Shown here piece after piece: positions 12,466-20,784 of a DNA stretch of 35,300 nt (positions are counted from its first letter, which is position 1; each line of letters begins with the position of its first letter). Position numbers and translations under genes: made by a program. The notes beneath the pieces are model-generated. The model had not been told where the DNA came from, did no database searches, and saw only the letters and a list, made by a program, of their open reading frames with translations. This stretch comes from Eubacterium sp. (GTDB taxonomy: Bacteria > Bacillota > Clostridia > Lachnospirales > Lachnospiraceae), in assembly GCA_022796875.1 (NCBI GenBank), contig JAAWJJ010000041.1, positions 1-35,300 of the forward strand. Reading direction: 5' to 3'.

Positions 12466-12869
12466 TCTTTTATTATGCCTGTTATAACATGGGCATGAAC
12501 AGGGGCATAAAGGGAAGCAATACTTTCCGTGTGCCCGCAGCTTGACACATTGAGCGAATGGCAAATAAGGGTATCGCTTTTTGCCTGCATTAATTGAAAG
12601 AATATCCGCGGGAATGACTTGACAAAATCTAAAGATATAACAAATAAACAGGCAAACGGCAGAGAAAAAAATTTTGGAACAAACATAGGTTCTTCCAAAA
12701 ATAAAAAACGGGTTGCGGGCCGGTTGATTCCAAAAACCCGGTAGCTAAATGTTAAAAAAATTGGCAATTGCCGTTTCCGGTTTTGGGCCGGGAAAGGGGT
12801 ATGCCGCATGGCAAAGGGTGACGCCTTGTCACCGGTTCCGCTATCAACGCAGGAAAGGGGGGATGTAAC
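12466..12869. other. 404-bp non-coding region between recombinase and terminase
   Basis: No convincing gene. It holds several inverted repeats: the large one at 12473-12510; GGGGCA (12502-12507) with TGCCC (12532-12536); CGGGTT/AACCCG around 12707-12742; and a perfect GGTGAC-GCCTT-GTCACC hairpin at 12817-12833. TTGACA occurs twice (near 12543 and 12617) but without good -10 boxes. A frame from ATG 12808 overlaps the next gene and is not convincing. The region is a natural candidate for a recombination site and for a pac/cos site next to the small terminase gene, but neither can be identified from sequence alone. Confidence 0.5.
12473..12510. repeat. Inverted repeat after the recombinase gene, candidate recombination site
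   Basis: TTATGCCTGTT (12473-12483) and AACAGGGGCATAA (12498-12510) are inverted copies apart from two extra G in the right arm. Inside lies the perfect palindrome TGTTATAACA (12480-12489) and another GGGCAT. It starts eight bases after the recombinase stop codon, where att or res sites are commonly found. Site function is inferred from position and symmetry only. Confidence 0.4.
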
Positions 12870-13433
12870 ATGGCAAAGAATGACACGGAATCCGCAAAAG
12901 TTACGGATATTGACAACCTGACCGTATCGGTCGGCGTCCTGGCTAACATATTCGGACTGACGGAACGGAGTATCCGGCTAAAGGCGGAGGAGGGGCTTAT
13001 CGTCCGGGCGTCAAAGGGGCGTTATAAGCTGGTGGAATCCCTGAAAAATTACGTGCTGGCATTGCGGCTTCAGGCGGACGGCCTGACGGCGGACGATCCG
13101 GACGGGGAAATCAACATAGAAGAGGAAAAAGCGCTGCATGAGCGCGTCAAGCGCCATATATCCGAACTGAAACTCCAAACCATGAAAGGGGAATTGCACA
13201 AGGCCGAAGACGTGGAGCGCGTCATGATGGATATGTTAGTCGCTTTTAAAACAAGGATTCTGGCGATTCCAGCGAAAGCGGCGCCGCTCCTGGAAAACCG
13301 TGACGCGGCGTTTATCAAAGAACGCCTGACGGGTGAGGCTATGGAAGCATTAAACGAACTGAAAGACTATAACCCAAAGGATTTCTATTCAGATGAATAT
13401 GTGGAAGGGGATTATGATGGCGAAGAAAGTTAA
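12870..13433 (+). CDS. Terminase small subunit, lambda Nu1-like
   Basis: 187 residues; ATG 12870 behind GGAAAGGGGGG. Residues about 14-60 (LTVSVGVLANIFGLTERSIRLKAEEGLI…SKGRYKLVESLKNYV) form a MerR-like winged helix as in Nu1, which recognises the packaging site. The rest is helical (EEEKALHERVKRHISELKLQTMKG) with an acidic C-terminus that would contact the large subunit. The gene overlaps the large subunit by 17 bases. Confidence 0.88.
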   Translation: MAKNDTESAKVTDIDNLTVSVGVLANIFGLTERSIRLKAEEGLIVRASKGRYKLVESLKNYVLALRLQADGLTADDPDGEINIEEEKALHERVKRHISELKLQTMKGELHKAEDVERVMMDMLVAFKTRILAIPAKAAPLLENRDAAFIKERLTGEAMEALNELKDYNPKDFYSDEYVEGDYDGEES

Positions 13434-15351
13434 GATTAAGGAATCGCCGGTTGTAGCGCCTGCCTCAGCCATTGTAAAGACACAAAAAAAGGATCAGATG
13501 ATAGAGTATAAAACCATGAAGCTGTTCCGGCACATGGCACGGGCCGTTTCTCCGCCGCCGGTGCTGACGGTCAGCGAATGGGCGGACCGTTACCGGAAAC
13601 TGTCGTCTGAAAGCGCGGCGGAACCGGGGCAGTGGAACACAGACCGGGCGCCGTACCAGCGGGACATCATGGACGCCGTCAATGATCCCATGGTGGAAGA
13701 TATCGTTATCATGAGTTCCGCACAGGTAGGGAAGACAGAGATCATTTTAAATATAATCGGATTTTATATTGACTACGATCCGGCGCCGATCCTTGTCGTG
13801 CAGCCGACGGTTACGCCCATGGCGCAGGACTTTTCCAAAGACAGGTTGGCAACCATGATCCGGGATACCCCGGTTCTGGCCGGGAAAGTCCGGGATGTGA
13901 AATCCAGGTCTTCCGGGAATACGATCCTGCACAAGACATTCCCCGGCGGGCATGTCACAATAGCTGGGGCAAATTCCGCGTCAAGTCTGGCTTCCCGCCC
14001 GGTGCGGGTCGTCCTGATGGACGAAGTTGACCGTTATCCGGCCAGCGCCGGGACAGAGGGAAACCCGATCAAACTGGCGGAAAAGAGGACCACGGCTTTC
14101 TGGAATAAAAAGAAAATCAAAGTTTCGACGCCGGTAAATAAAGCGACAAGCCAGGTTTACAAGGAATATTTGACCGGGACAATGGAAGAATGGAACGTAA
14201 AATGCCCATGCTGCGGGAAATTCCAGCCTTACGAATGGACGCGGGTCCGTTTTTCCGACGTAACTATGGAATGTAAGTTCTGCAAGGAGCATATCCCGGA
14301 ATTTGACTGGAAACAGAGCGAAGCGAAATATATTGCCGGGCATCCGGAACGGTTCCGGAAGCGGTCGTTCCATATCAACGAATTGGCGTCGCCATGGGTG
14401 CGCTGGGAAAAAATTATTGAGGAATGGAAAGAAGCACACTCTGAATATAAGAATTACGGCGATATCAACAAGCTGAAAACCTTTATCAATACCGTTCTGG
14501 GGGAACCGTGGGAAGAACGCGGGAAAAGCGCGGACGAAGATTCCATCCTTTCCAGGCGGGAAAGATATACGGCCGAAATTCCGGACGGCGTTCTTTTGCT
14601 GACAGCCGCGGTTGACGTACAGGATGACCGTTTCGAGGTTGAGATTGTCGGCTGGGGCCGTGGCTGCGAAAGCTGGGGAATCCGCTTTGAAAAGCTGCCC
14701 GGGGATCTGGAAAAAGACGAAACCTGGGAGAAGCTGGCTGCGTACCTGGACCAGGAATTATATTTTGCTTCCGGTTCGTCCCTTTTAATCGCGTTGACGT
14801 GCATTGATACCGGCGGCCATTACACAACGAAATGTTACCAGTTCCTTTCCCGGATGGAAAAAAGGGGAAAACGGATCTACGGCATTAAAGGCTTCGGGAG
14901 GGATTCGCAGGGAATCCCGCTGATCCATAAATTATCAACCAATAATGAATACGGCGTAAAGGTATACATTTTGGGCGTAGACAGCGGGAAAGAAATTATC
15001 ATGACGCGGTTGAATACCGTGGACGAGGGCCCCGGCTACTGCCATTTCCCGGTCAATAAGGAGCTGGGATATGATGAAACATACATAAAAGGGTTAAACA
15101 GCGAACAGCGCGTAACAGAAATGAAAGACGGCCGCGCGGTCGTTAAGTGGAAAAAGAAAGCCGGGACCAGGAATGAACCGCTGGATTTGAGGGTATACAA
15201 CACTGCGGCAGTGGAGATTTTGCGGCCGAATTTTGACGTACTGGAAAGTAAGGTAAAAGCCGGGATCAATTACATGAAACGGGCGCCGAAAGGGACGGGT
15301 AAAAAGAAAAGGAAAAGGACTGGAACCGTGAGCCGCGGGGTACAGTTATAG
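13417..15351 (+). CDS. Terminase large subunit, GpA family
   Basis: 644 residues from ATG 13417 (GGAAGGGG six bases upstream; ATG 13414 adjacent). The ATPase domain has an adapted Walker A, SSAQVGKTE (100-108), and Walker B VLMDEVD (199-205). A CxxC…CxxC zinc ribbon (CPCCGKF … CKFCKEH) lies near residues 264-290. The nuclease half contains AAVDVQDDRFEVEIVGWG and CIDTGGH, the acidic residues of the RNase-H-like fold. This is the lambda GpA family, which cuts concatemers and pumps DNA into the prohead. Length is normal and all motifs are intact. Confidence 0.95.
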   Translation: MAKKVKIKESPVVAPASAIVKTQKKDQMIEYKTMKLFRHMARAVSPPPVLTVSEWADRYRKLSSESAAEPGQWNTDRAPYQRDIMDAVNDPMVEDIVIMSSAQVGKTEIILNIIGFYIDYDPAPILVVQPTVTPMAQDFSKDRLATMIRDTPVLAGKVRDVKSRSSGNTILHKTFPGGHVTIAGANSASSLASRPVRVVLMDEVDRYPASAGTEGNPIKLAEKRTTAFWNKKKIKVSTPVNKATSQVYKEYLTGTMEEWNVKCPCCGKFQPYEWTRVRFSDVTMECKFCKEHIPEFDWKQSEAKYIAGHPERFRKRSFHINELASPWVRWEKIIEEWKEAHSEYKNYGDINKLKTFINTVLGEPWEERGKSADEDSILSRRERYTAEIPDGVLLLTAAVDVQDDRFEVEIVGWGRGCESWGIRFEKLPGDLEKDETWEKLAAYLDQELYFASGSSLLIALTCIDTGGHYTTKCYQFLSRMEKRGKRIYGIKGFGRDSQGIPLIHKLSTNNEYGVKVYILGVDSGKEIIMTRLNTVDEGPGYCHFPVNKELGYDETYIKGLNSEQRVTEMKDGRAVVKWKKKAGTRNEPLDLRVYNTAAVEILRPNFDVLESKVKAGINYMKRAPKGTGKKKRKRTGTVSRGVQL

Positions 15352-15363
15352 AAAGGCGGGAAC

Positions 15364-15603
15364 ATGCTGACAAAATTACAGAAAGAGCGCCTGGAACGTT
15401 ATAGAAAACGCTTGAACATGTACTATGAAGCCGAAGAAGCGGTTCTTTTAAACCAGGAATACACAATCGGCACAAAATCATTGAAGCGGGCGGATTTGTC
15501 GACGATCCGGGCGGCAATAAAGGATCTGGAAAAACAGATTGAATCGCTGGAAGCAAACAGCGGGAAAAACAAGGCCGGGCGTTTTATTCCGCGGGACATA
15601 TAG
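15364..15603 (+). CDS. DUF6148 / GpW-like head-tail joining protein
   Basis: 79 residues, ATG 15364 after GAAAGGCGGG. The sequence (LERYRKRLNMYYEAEEAVLLNQEYTIGTKSLKRADLSTIRAAIKDLEKQIESLE) matches the DUF6148 pattern 'EAEEAVxxNQEYxIGxxxLxRAxL', a two-helix plus hairpin module. Its position between terminase and portal is that of lambda gpW, which stabilises packaged DNA and helps join the tail. Role by position and family resemblance. Confidence 0.8.
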   Translation: MLTKLQKERLERYRKRLNMYYEAEEAVLLNQEYTIGTKSLKRADLSTIRAAIKDLEKQIESLEANSGKNKAGRFIPRDI

Positions 15604-15615
15604 AGGGGGTGAATG

Positions 15616-17319
15616 ATGAATTTATTTGACAGGATTGTGGAAGCGGTCAGCCCGCAGGCCGCGTTAAAACGGGAATCGGCCCGTTACAGGCTGGGCGCGG
15701 TACGGTCGATCAGAAACAGCGGTTATGATGAATCAGGCGCTTCCAGAAGAAAAAATTCTTTTCTCGGGTGGCAGGCAAACAGCAGGACGCCGCAGGAGGA
15801 CATAGATAAAAATATCCCGATATTGCGGCAGAGGTCGAGGAGCCTGTATATGTCCGCGCCGCTGGCCGTATCGGCCATTAAGACAAACCGGACAAACGTC
15901 GTCGGGATCGGCTTGAAACTGAAAAGCACAATCGACGCGAATTTTCTGGGAATGACGCCGGAAGCGGCCGTTGAGTGGCAGAAAAACGCAGAAAGGGAGT
16001 TTGAATTGTGGGCAAAGTCAAAGTTCTGCGATTCCACGCGGGTGAATAATTTCTATGAAATCCAGCAGACGGCCTGCATTTCCTGGCTGATGAACGGCGA
16101 CGCCTGCGCCCTGATCGAGTATGAAAAGGAAACAAAAAATTTCCCGTATGGCCTGCGGGTGCATTTAATTGAATCGGACAGGGTTTCCACACCAAACAGT
16201 ACCGGAAATAATGTTTATTTGTATGCAACGAATCCGGACAATGGCAACCGGATTTTTAACGGCGTTGAAGTGAACAGAAATAACCAGGTAGTTGCTTACC
16301 ATATATGCAATACCTACCCCAACAGCAACCTTTACGCGCGGAAAGAGTGGAAAAGGGTCCAGGCGTTCGGGGAAAAGACAGGGATCCCGAATGTGTTAAT
16401 GATCTACGAAACGGAGCGGCCGGAACAATACAGGGGCGTCCCGTACCTGGCGCCGGTCATTGAATCCTTAAAGCAGCTTACGAGGTACAGCGAAGCGGAA
16501 ATGATGGCAGCAGTCATAAACGGGTTTTTTACGGTATTCGTTACGTCGGAAAAGGATAAGTCGGAGTTTGGATTTACCGGCGTCGTAGATGAGGACGAAC
16601 GCGTTTCGGATGACGATACCAATTATGAATTAGGGTCGGGGATGGTAAACACGCTGGATCCCGGGGAAAAAATTGAAATTGCGGACGCAAAGCGGCCTTC
16701 AACGAATTTTGACGCGTTTGTGACAGCCCTTGCGAAATACACGGGCGCCGCGCTGGAAATTCCGGTCGAACTGTTACAAAAGAGTTTTACCGCCAGCTAT
16801 TCCGCGTCCCGCGCCGCGCTATTGGAGGCGTGGAACGCGTTCCGGATGAAGCGGGATTGGCTGGCGTCCGATTTGTGCCAGCCGGTCTATGAAATTTTCC
16901 TGACGGAGGCGATCGCAAAAGGGCGCCTGAAAGCGCCTGGCTTTTTTCTGGATCCGGTGATCCGGATGGCTTATTGCGGCGCGCAGTGGAACGGCCCGGC
17001 GCCGGGCATGTTGGATCCGGGGAAAGAGGTAGACGCAGCCGAAAAACGGATTAAGATCGGCCTGTCGACCAGGCAGAAAGAAACCATTGAAATGACCGGC
17101 GGCGATTTCGACAGCAATATTGCGCAGCTTGCGCGGGAAAATAAGATGATGAAAGACGCGGGTCTGTTATCCGGCGGCGAAACTGGCCGGGAAAGCAAAA
17201 AGGAGGGTGAGGATAAAACGAATGGAAAAAAGGAAGAAGACGACGGCAGGGAAAATGCCGACGGTGAGGAACCAGCCGACGGCGGGGAACCAGCTGACAG
17301 CGGGGAATCCGGGACTTAA
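15616..17319 (+). CDS. Portal protein, lambda GpB family
   Basis: 567 residues from ATG 15616 (GAGGGGG six bases upstream; ATG 15613 adjacent). The start NLFDRIVEAVSPQAALKRES and the blocks 'LYMSAPLAVSAIKTNRTNVVGIGL' and 'EIPVELLQKSFTASYSASRAALLEAW' are typical of Phage_portal_2 (lambda GpB). It forms the dodecameric DNA gate of the head. The C-terminus is an acidic Glu/Asp/Gly tail with short repeats (ADGGEPADSGE) that overlaps the protease gene in another frame by about 98 bases. Confidence 0.95.
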   Translation: MNLFDRIVEAVSPQAALKRESARYRLGAVRSIRNSGYDESGASRRKNSFLGWQANSRTPQEDIDKNIPILRQRSRSLYMSAPLAVSAIKTNRTNVVGIGLKLKSTIDANFLGMTPEAAVEWQKNAEREFELWAKSKFCDSTRVNNFYEIQQTACISWLMNGDACALIEYEKETKNFPYGLRVHLIESDRVSTPNSTGNNVYLYATNPDNGNRIFNGVEVNRNNQVVAYHICNTYPNSNLYARKEWKRVQAFGEKTGIPNVLMIYETERPEQYRGVPYLAPVIESLKQLTRYSEAEMMAAVINGFFTVFVTSEKDKSEFGFTGVVDEDERVSDDDTNYELGSGMVNTLDPGEKIEIADAKRPSTNFDAFVTALAKYTGAALEIPVELLQKSFTASYSASRAALLEAWNAFRMKRDWLASDLCQPVYEIFLTEAIAKGRLKAPGFFLDPVIRMAYCGAQWNGPAPGMLDPGKEVDAAEKRIKIGLSTRQKETIEMTGGDFDSNIAQLARENKMMKDAGLLSGGETGRESKKEGEDKTNGKKEEDDGRENADGEEPADGGEPADSGESGT

Positions 17320-18529
17320 AAATAGTATTTCCGGAAAACAAATACCATTGGAACCAAAGAACAGTTCCAATGGTCATAAGTTTTGGAATTTTATTGACAA
17401 CGGCGAATCCGCGGATTTGCAGCTTTTCGGAACGATCGAATCGGAGGAAAGCTGGTGGAGCGACGATTGTGTGACATACCGGAATTTCATTGACGAATTA
17501 AACGGCCTGGGGGACAAAAAGGCGATCAACGTCATGATCCATTCCGTGGGCGGTGATGTTTTTGCCGCAAATGCAATCTATACGGCGCTTCTGATGAATA
17601 AAGCCACAATTACGGGAACCGTTATCGGGATATGCGCCAGCGCGGCGACGATTGTTTTAATGGCGTGCGACAGCCGGAAGATAGCGAAAAACGCTATTCT
17701 GATGGCGCACAATCCATCCGTCACGCTATGGGGATCGTACCAGGCGGAAGATTTAATGAAGATGGCGGACGTTACAAATCAGGTAAAAAAGAGCATTGTA
17801 ACGGCCTACATGGAAAGGCTGGATAAAACCGAAGAGGAAATCAGCCGGATCATGGATGACGAAACCTGGTATGTGGGGCAGGAAGCCATTGACGCCGGTT
17901 TTTGTGATGAATTAATCGACGTCAGCGTTCAGGATAATGCATTTTCCAATCAATTTATGGTGGACGGTGTTTCCTATAGTTTCAAAAACTATATGGATAC
18001 ATTTGTTCCGGAAAAAGTGAGAAAAAAAGTTCAGGATCTTTCTGAAACGCCGCAGAAAGAAACCGGGACTTTTTTTAATACAAAATTAAAACCAAAGAAA
18101 GGAAACAGTAGCATGGGGGAAGAAACAAACAACACAACGCCAGCGATTACGGACGTTGAAGCACTGAAAGCAGCCTATCCGGAATTTTGCGCGAAAGTTG
18201 CGGCGGAAGCTGTTGACGCGGAACGGGAAAGGCTGAAAGCGATTGATGAAATTGCAGCCGGTATTTCGGAAGATATGCTGGAAAAAGCAAAGTACAGTGA
18301 ACCGATTTCGGCCGCTGATCTTGCGTATGCACAGTTAACGGCCAACAATAAGGCCGGACAGCAGTTTTTGAATCAGATGGTAGAGGATTTGGCAAATTCC
18401 GGCGCCGGTGACGTCGGCACGGATCCAAATGCCGGATATGATCCGGAGAGCCAGGAAAACGCAAAGCGCGCACAAAATGTAAGCAATTTTGCCGCAAAGC
18501 TGGGAAAGGATAAAAGAAGGGGGAAATAA
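17222..18529 (+). CDS. ClpP-like prohead protease with C-terminal scaffold domain
   Basis: About 435 residues from ATG 17222 (GGAGGGTGAGGA upstream; GTG 17207 is an in-frame alternative). Residues 1-50 are low-complexity and dual-coded with the portal end. The protease domain (about 60-225) has the ClpP fold with nucleophile Ser in GICASAAT (S140), His in MAHNP (H163) and the 'INVMIHSVGGDVFAANAIYTAL' block. Residues about 285-435 are a helical, charged scaffold (VEALKAAYPEFCAKVAAEAVDAERERLKAI), ending in a basic tail. The protein would assemble the prohead core, then cleave scaffold and itself, as lambda gpC does together with Nu3. Confidence 0.92.
   Translation: MEKRKKTTAGKMPTVRNQPTAGNQLTAGNPGLKNSISGKQIPLEPKNSSNGHKFWNFIDNGESADLQLFGTIESEESWWSDDCVTYRNFIDELNGLGDKKAINVMIHSVGGDVFAANAIYTALLMNKATITGTVIGICASAATIVLMACDSRKIAKNAILMAHNPSVTLWGSYQAEDLMKMADVTNQVKKSIVTAYMERLDKTEEEISRIMDDETWYVGQEAIDAGFCDELIDVSVQDNAFSNQFMVDGVSYSFKNYMDTFVPEKVRKKVQDLSETPQKETGTFFNTKLKPKKGNSSMGEETNNTTPAITDVEALKAAYPEFCAKVAAEAVDAERERLKAIDEIAAGISEDMLEKAKYSEPISAADLAYAQLTANNKAGQQFLNQMVEDLANSGAGDVGTDPNAGYDPESQENAKRAQNVSNFAAKLGKDKRRGK
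18113..18529 (+). CDS. Probable nested scaffold protein, Nu3-like internal start
   Basis: Inside the protease gene and in the same frame, ATG 18113 lies nine bases after AAAGGA (18098-18103) and begins MGEETNNTTPAITDVEALKA. It falls exactly at the junction between protease linker and scaffold domain. The product would be 138 residues, all scaffold. Lambda makes Nu3 from an internal start in gene C in the same way. The ribosome binding site and domain boundary are visible; expression is inferred. Confidence 0.6.
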   Translation: MGEETNNTTPAITDVEALKAAYPEFCAKVAAEAVDAERERLKAIDEIAAGISEDMLEKAKYSEPISAADLAYAQLTANNKAGQQFLNQMVEDLANSGAGDVGTDPNAGYDPESQENAKRAQNVSNFAAKLGKDKRRGK

Positions 18530-18531
18530 GT

Positions 18532-18966
18532 ATGAAAATGTATGAGCAGATCGGAGAATTTACGCCGGATTCCCTGATGGTATCGCCGGACTTCCCGATC
18601 CTGAAAGCCGGGATCGGCTTAAAGCCCGGATACGGCGTATTAAAACGCGGTTCCTTAATCGTAAAAGCAGCCGACGGCTCCGGGTATCTGGCCGGTACCG
18701 AAGTAACGGTAACAACCGGGGAGGGCGAAAGCGCCAAAACAGAAGCCATAGAATTGTCTGTTTTCGGGATCCTGACAGATGATACAGACACAGGAACCGA
18801 CCAGGCCGAAACTGATAACATCCCGGCAACAGTATATCAGACCGGGGAATTTAACCGGGAAGCCGTGAAAGTGGCAAGCAGCGCCACGGTTGGAGCGTTT
18901 GAGGACGAAATGAAGAAAATTTCAATTTTCCTCCGTTCTGTCCAAAATTATGAAAAGGGGGAATGA
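18532..18966 (+). CDS. Head decoration protein, lambda gpD-like
   Basis: 144 residues starting two bases after the protease/scaffold stop, with AGAAGGGGG upstream. The 'FTPDSLMVSPDFPILKAGIGLKPGYGVLKRGSLIV' opening followed by 'GILTDDTDT' and 'AVYxTGEFNREAV'-like strands is the HDPD (decoration protein D) pattern. Trimers of this protein cement the expanded capsid. Position between scaffold and capsid is as in lambda. Confidence 0.88.
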   Translation: MKMYEQIGEFTPDSLMVSPDFPILKAGIGLKPGYGVLKRGSLIVKAADGSGYLAGTEVTVTTGEGESAKTEAIELSVFGILTDDTDTGTDQAETDNIPATVYQTGEFNREAVKVASSATVGAFEDEMKKISIFLRSVQNYEKGE

Positions 18967-18970
18967 AAAA

Positions 18971-20008
18971 ATGCCTGATTACACAACAAGGGAAATGATG
19001 GAAGCCATAGACCAGACGCCGCCGGTCAGAACTTTTTTACAGAGGACTTTTTTTCCGACGGAAAACACGCACGTTACGGAAAAGGTTGAATTTGACGTAA
19101 GGAAAGGGAAACGCATCATGGCGCCGTTTGTCAGCCCGCGGATCGGCGGAAAAGTTATCACGCGTCAGGGGTTCAAAACGAATCAGTTTACAACGCCGAA
19201 GCTGGCGCCGGAAAGGGCGCTGACCGTAGACGATATTTCACAGAGGGCGATCGGGGAAAACATCTATTCGCAGCGGACGCCGGCGGAAAGGGAGGATGAA
19301 CTTCTGGCCAAAGATATCACCGATCTGGAAGAGTCCATTGCAAGAAGAAAAGAGTGGATGTGCCGCCAGGTTCTTTATGAAGGGAAACTGGACGTTGTAG
19401 ACGAAGAAGAAGGGATCGACGTCCAGGTTGATTTCGGGTTTACAAACATTGTTTTCCTAGGGGCGGATGAACAGTGGTCGCTTGCAACGGTGGATCCCCT
19501 GAATATTCTTCGCGCCAGACGGAAAAAGACCATCAAAGACACAGGAAGAGCGCCGGATATTGCAATTTTTGCGTCGGATGTCGTAGAGGATTTTATTTCT
19601 AATCCGGCAGTCGTTAAAGCTATGGATATCCTGAACATGAAAAATATTGTGATCGAGCCGCGCGTCGTGGATCCGGCTCTGACGTTTTACGGGCGGATTG
19701 CGGAACTGGATCTTGACATTTATACATATGACGAATGGTTTTTAAACGACGACGGGGAGGACGAAGCCATGATCCCGCCCGGGACCGTCCTTCTGGCACA
19801 TTCTGACGGAGAGGGTTCCATTGAATACGGACTTGTTACGCAGATGGAAGATAAAAAATTCCAGTCTTACGAAGGAAAGCTGGTTCCAAAAGTCTGGGCC
19901 GACGAAACAGACGAGGTAAAAAAAATCCGACTTACGTCCCGGCCACTTCCGCGCCCGCATGATGTGGATTCCTGGACAATTATTTATACGAAAGGAGCGA
20001 AAGCGTAA
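18971..20008 (+). CDS. Major capsid protein, lambda gpE family
   Basis: 345 residues from ATG 18971, after AAAAGGGGGAATG (ATG 18950 in frame lies within the decoration gene). The blocks 'MMEAIDQTPPVRTFLQRTFFP', 'VEFDVRKGKRIMAPFV' and 'RKEWMCRQVLYEGKL' mark the Phage_cap_E family (HK97 fold). It forms the icosahedral shell. It overlaps the next gene by one base (TAATG). Length is that of the family and the gene is intact. Confidence 0.95.
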   Translation: MPDYTTREMMEAIDQTPPVRTFLQRTFFPTENTHVTEKVEFDVRKGKRIMAPFVSPRIGGKVITRQGFKTNQFTTPKLAPERALTVDDISQRAIGENIYSQRTPAEREDELLAKDITDLEESIARRKEWMCRQVLYEGKLDVVDEEEGIDVQVDFGFTNIVFLGADEQWSLATVDPLNILRARRKKTIKDTGRAPDIAIFASDVVEDFISNPAVVKAMDILNMKNIVIEPRVVDPALTFYGRIAELDLDIYTYDEWFLNDDGEDEAMIPPGTVLLAHSDGEGSIEYGLVTQMEDKKFQSYEGKLVPKVWADETDEVKKIRLTSRPLPRPHDVDSWTIIYTKGAKA

Positions 20009-20451
20009 TGAGATACCGAACAAAAGTAGAGGTTGTAACGAATGGAAAGACCTACGAACCGAGTTCCATACTTCCGGAAGATATACCCGCGTCCGACTTA
20101 GCGTTTCTGAAAATAAAAAAGTTTGTCGTCCCGGTAGACGCGGATGCAGTGATTTCGGAACCGGTCGAGGATGAAACGGACGACGGCGCCGGATTCGGCG
20201 GGGATTTTTCCGGATTTGACGAAATGCAGCCCGGAAAGCTGAAAAGTGAAGCGGAAATCCGCAAAATCAGGTCAAAGAAAGAAATCCGCGCCTATGCGGG
20301 TTCTATCGGATTTGATCTGGGGGAGAACAGCGACGAAAAGAGCCTGAAAGAGCTTCAGGAAGCCGTTATCAATTTCCAGGAAGAGCAGATGGAAAACGAC
20401 GGTGGCAGCGGAACAGGCGGCAGTGAAACAGGCGGAACCGAAGAGGAGTAG
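20008..20451 (+). CDS. Head-region protein of unknown function, FI-like position
   Basis: 147 residues beginning at ATG 20008 on the capsid stop codon. N-terminal strands (YRTKVEVVTNGKTYEPSSIL) are followed by an acidic Gly-rich linker and a helical segment 'SKKEIRAYAGSIGFDLGENSDEKSLKELQEAV' that looks like a SAP/HeH-type or short helix-hairpin module. The tail is Gly/Glu repetitive. Genes between capsid and FII in lambda-like phages encode FI or small connectors; the identity here is not certain. Confidence 0.6.
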   Translation: MRYRTKVEVVTNGKTYEPSSILPEDIPASDLAFLKIKKFVVPVDADAVISEPVEDETDDGAGFGGDFSGFDEMQPGKLKSEAEIRKIRSKKEIRAYAGSIGFDLGENSDEKSLKELQEAVINFQEEQMENDGGSGTGGSETGGTEEE

Positions 20452-20457
20452 CCGTAT

Positions 20458-20784
20458 ATGAGATCGTTTCAAGAGCAGTTGGAAAAGGATTTTGACAGCG
20501 CTTTTTTTAACCTGGATGAATTTGCGGAAATACATACGCTGGACGGAAAGGAAATCCCCGTTGTGGTCGACAACGAAACGCTTCTCCGTCTGAATATGGG
20601 GAAAACGGTTGATTCGGACGGGATTTTTACGGACAGTATTGTTATTTTCATCCAGAGAAAGCATCTGGATTACGAGCCGGTGATCGGGCAGGTGATTGAT
20701 TTTGACGGCGTTACCTGGCCGATCGACAATGTTCTATCCGATACCGGCGGTTATACCGTGATTCTGAGGGGGAATGAAGGATGA
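20458..20784 (+). CDS. Head-tail joining protein, FII-like
   Basis: 108 residues; GAAGAGGAG upstream of ATG 20458. The sequence 'EQLEKDFDSAFFNLDEFAEIHTLDGKEIPVVVDNE' and the later 'FIQRKHLDYEPVIGQVIDFDGVTWPIDNV' correspond to the small beta-barrel attachment protein (lambda FII family). It completes the head and provides the tail docking surface. Overlaps the next gene by four bases. Confidence 0.78.
   Translation: MRSFQEQLEKDFDSAFFNLDEFAEIHTLDGKEIPVVVDNETLLRLNMGKTVDSDGIFTDSIVIFIQRKHLDYEPVIGQVIDFDGVTWPIDNVLSDTGGYTVILRGNEG

Noticed and set aside
12808..12921. Short frame starting MAKGDALSPVPLSTQERG before the small terminase
   Set aside because: It runs out of frame into the terminase gene and covers a hairpin; the similarity of its start to the terminase start (ATGGCAAAG) is probably local duplication of nine bases.
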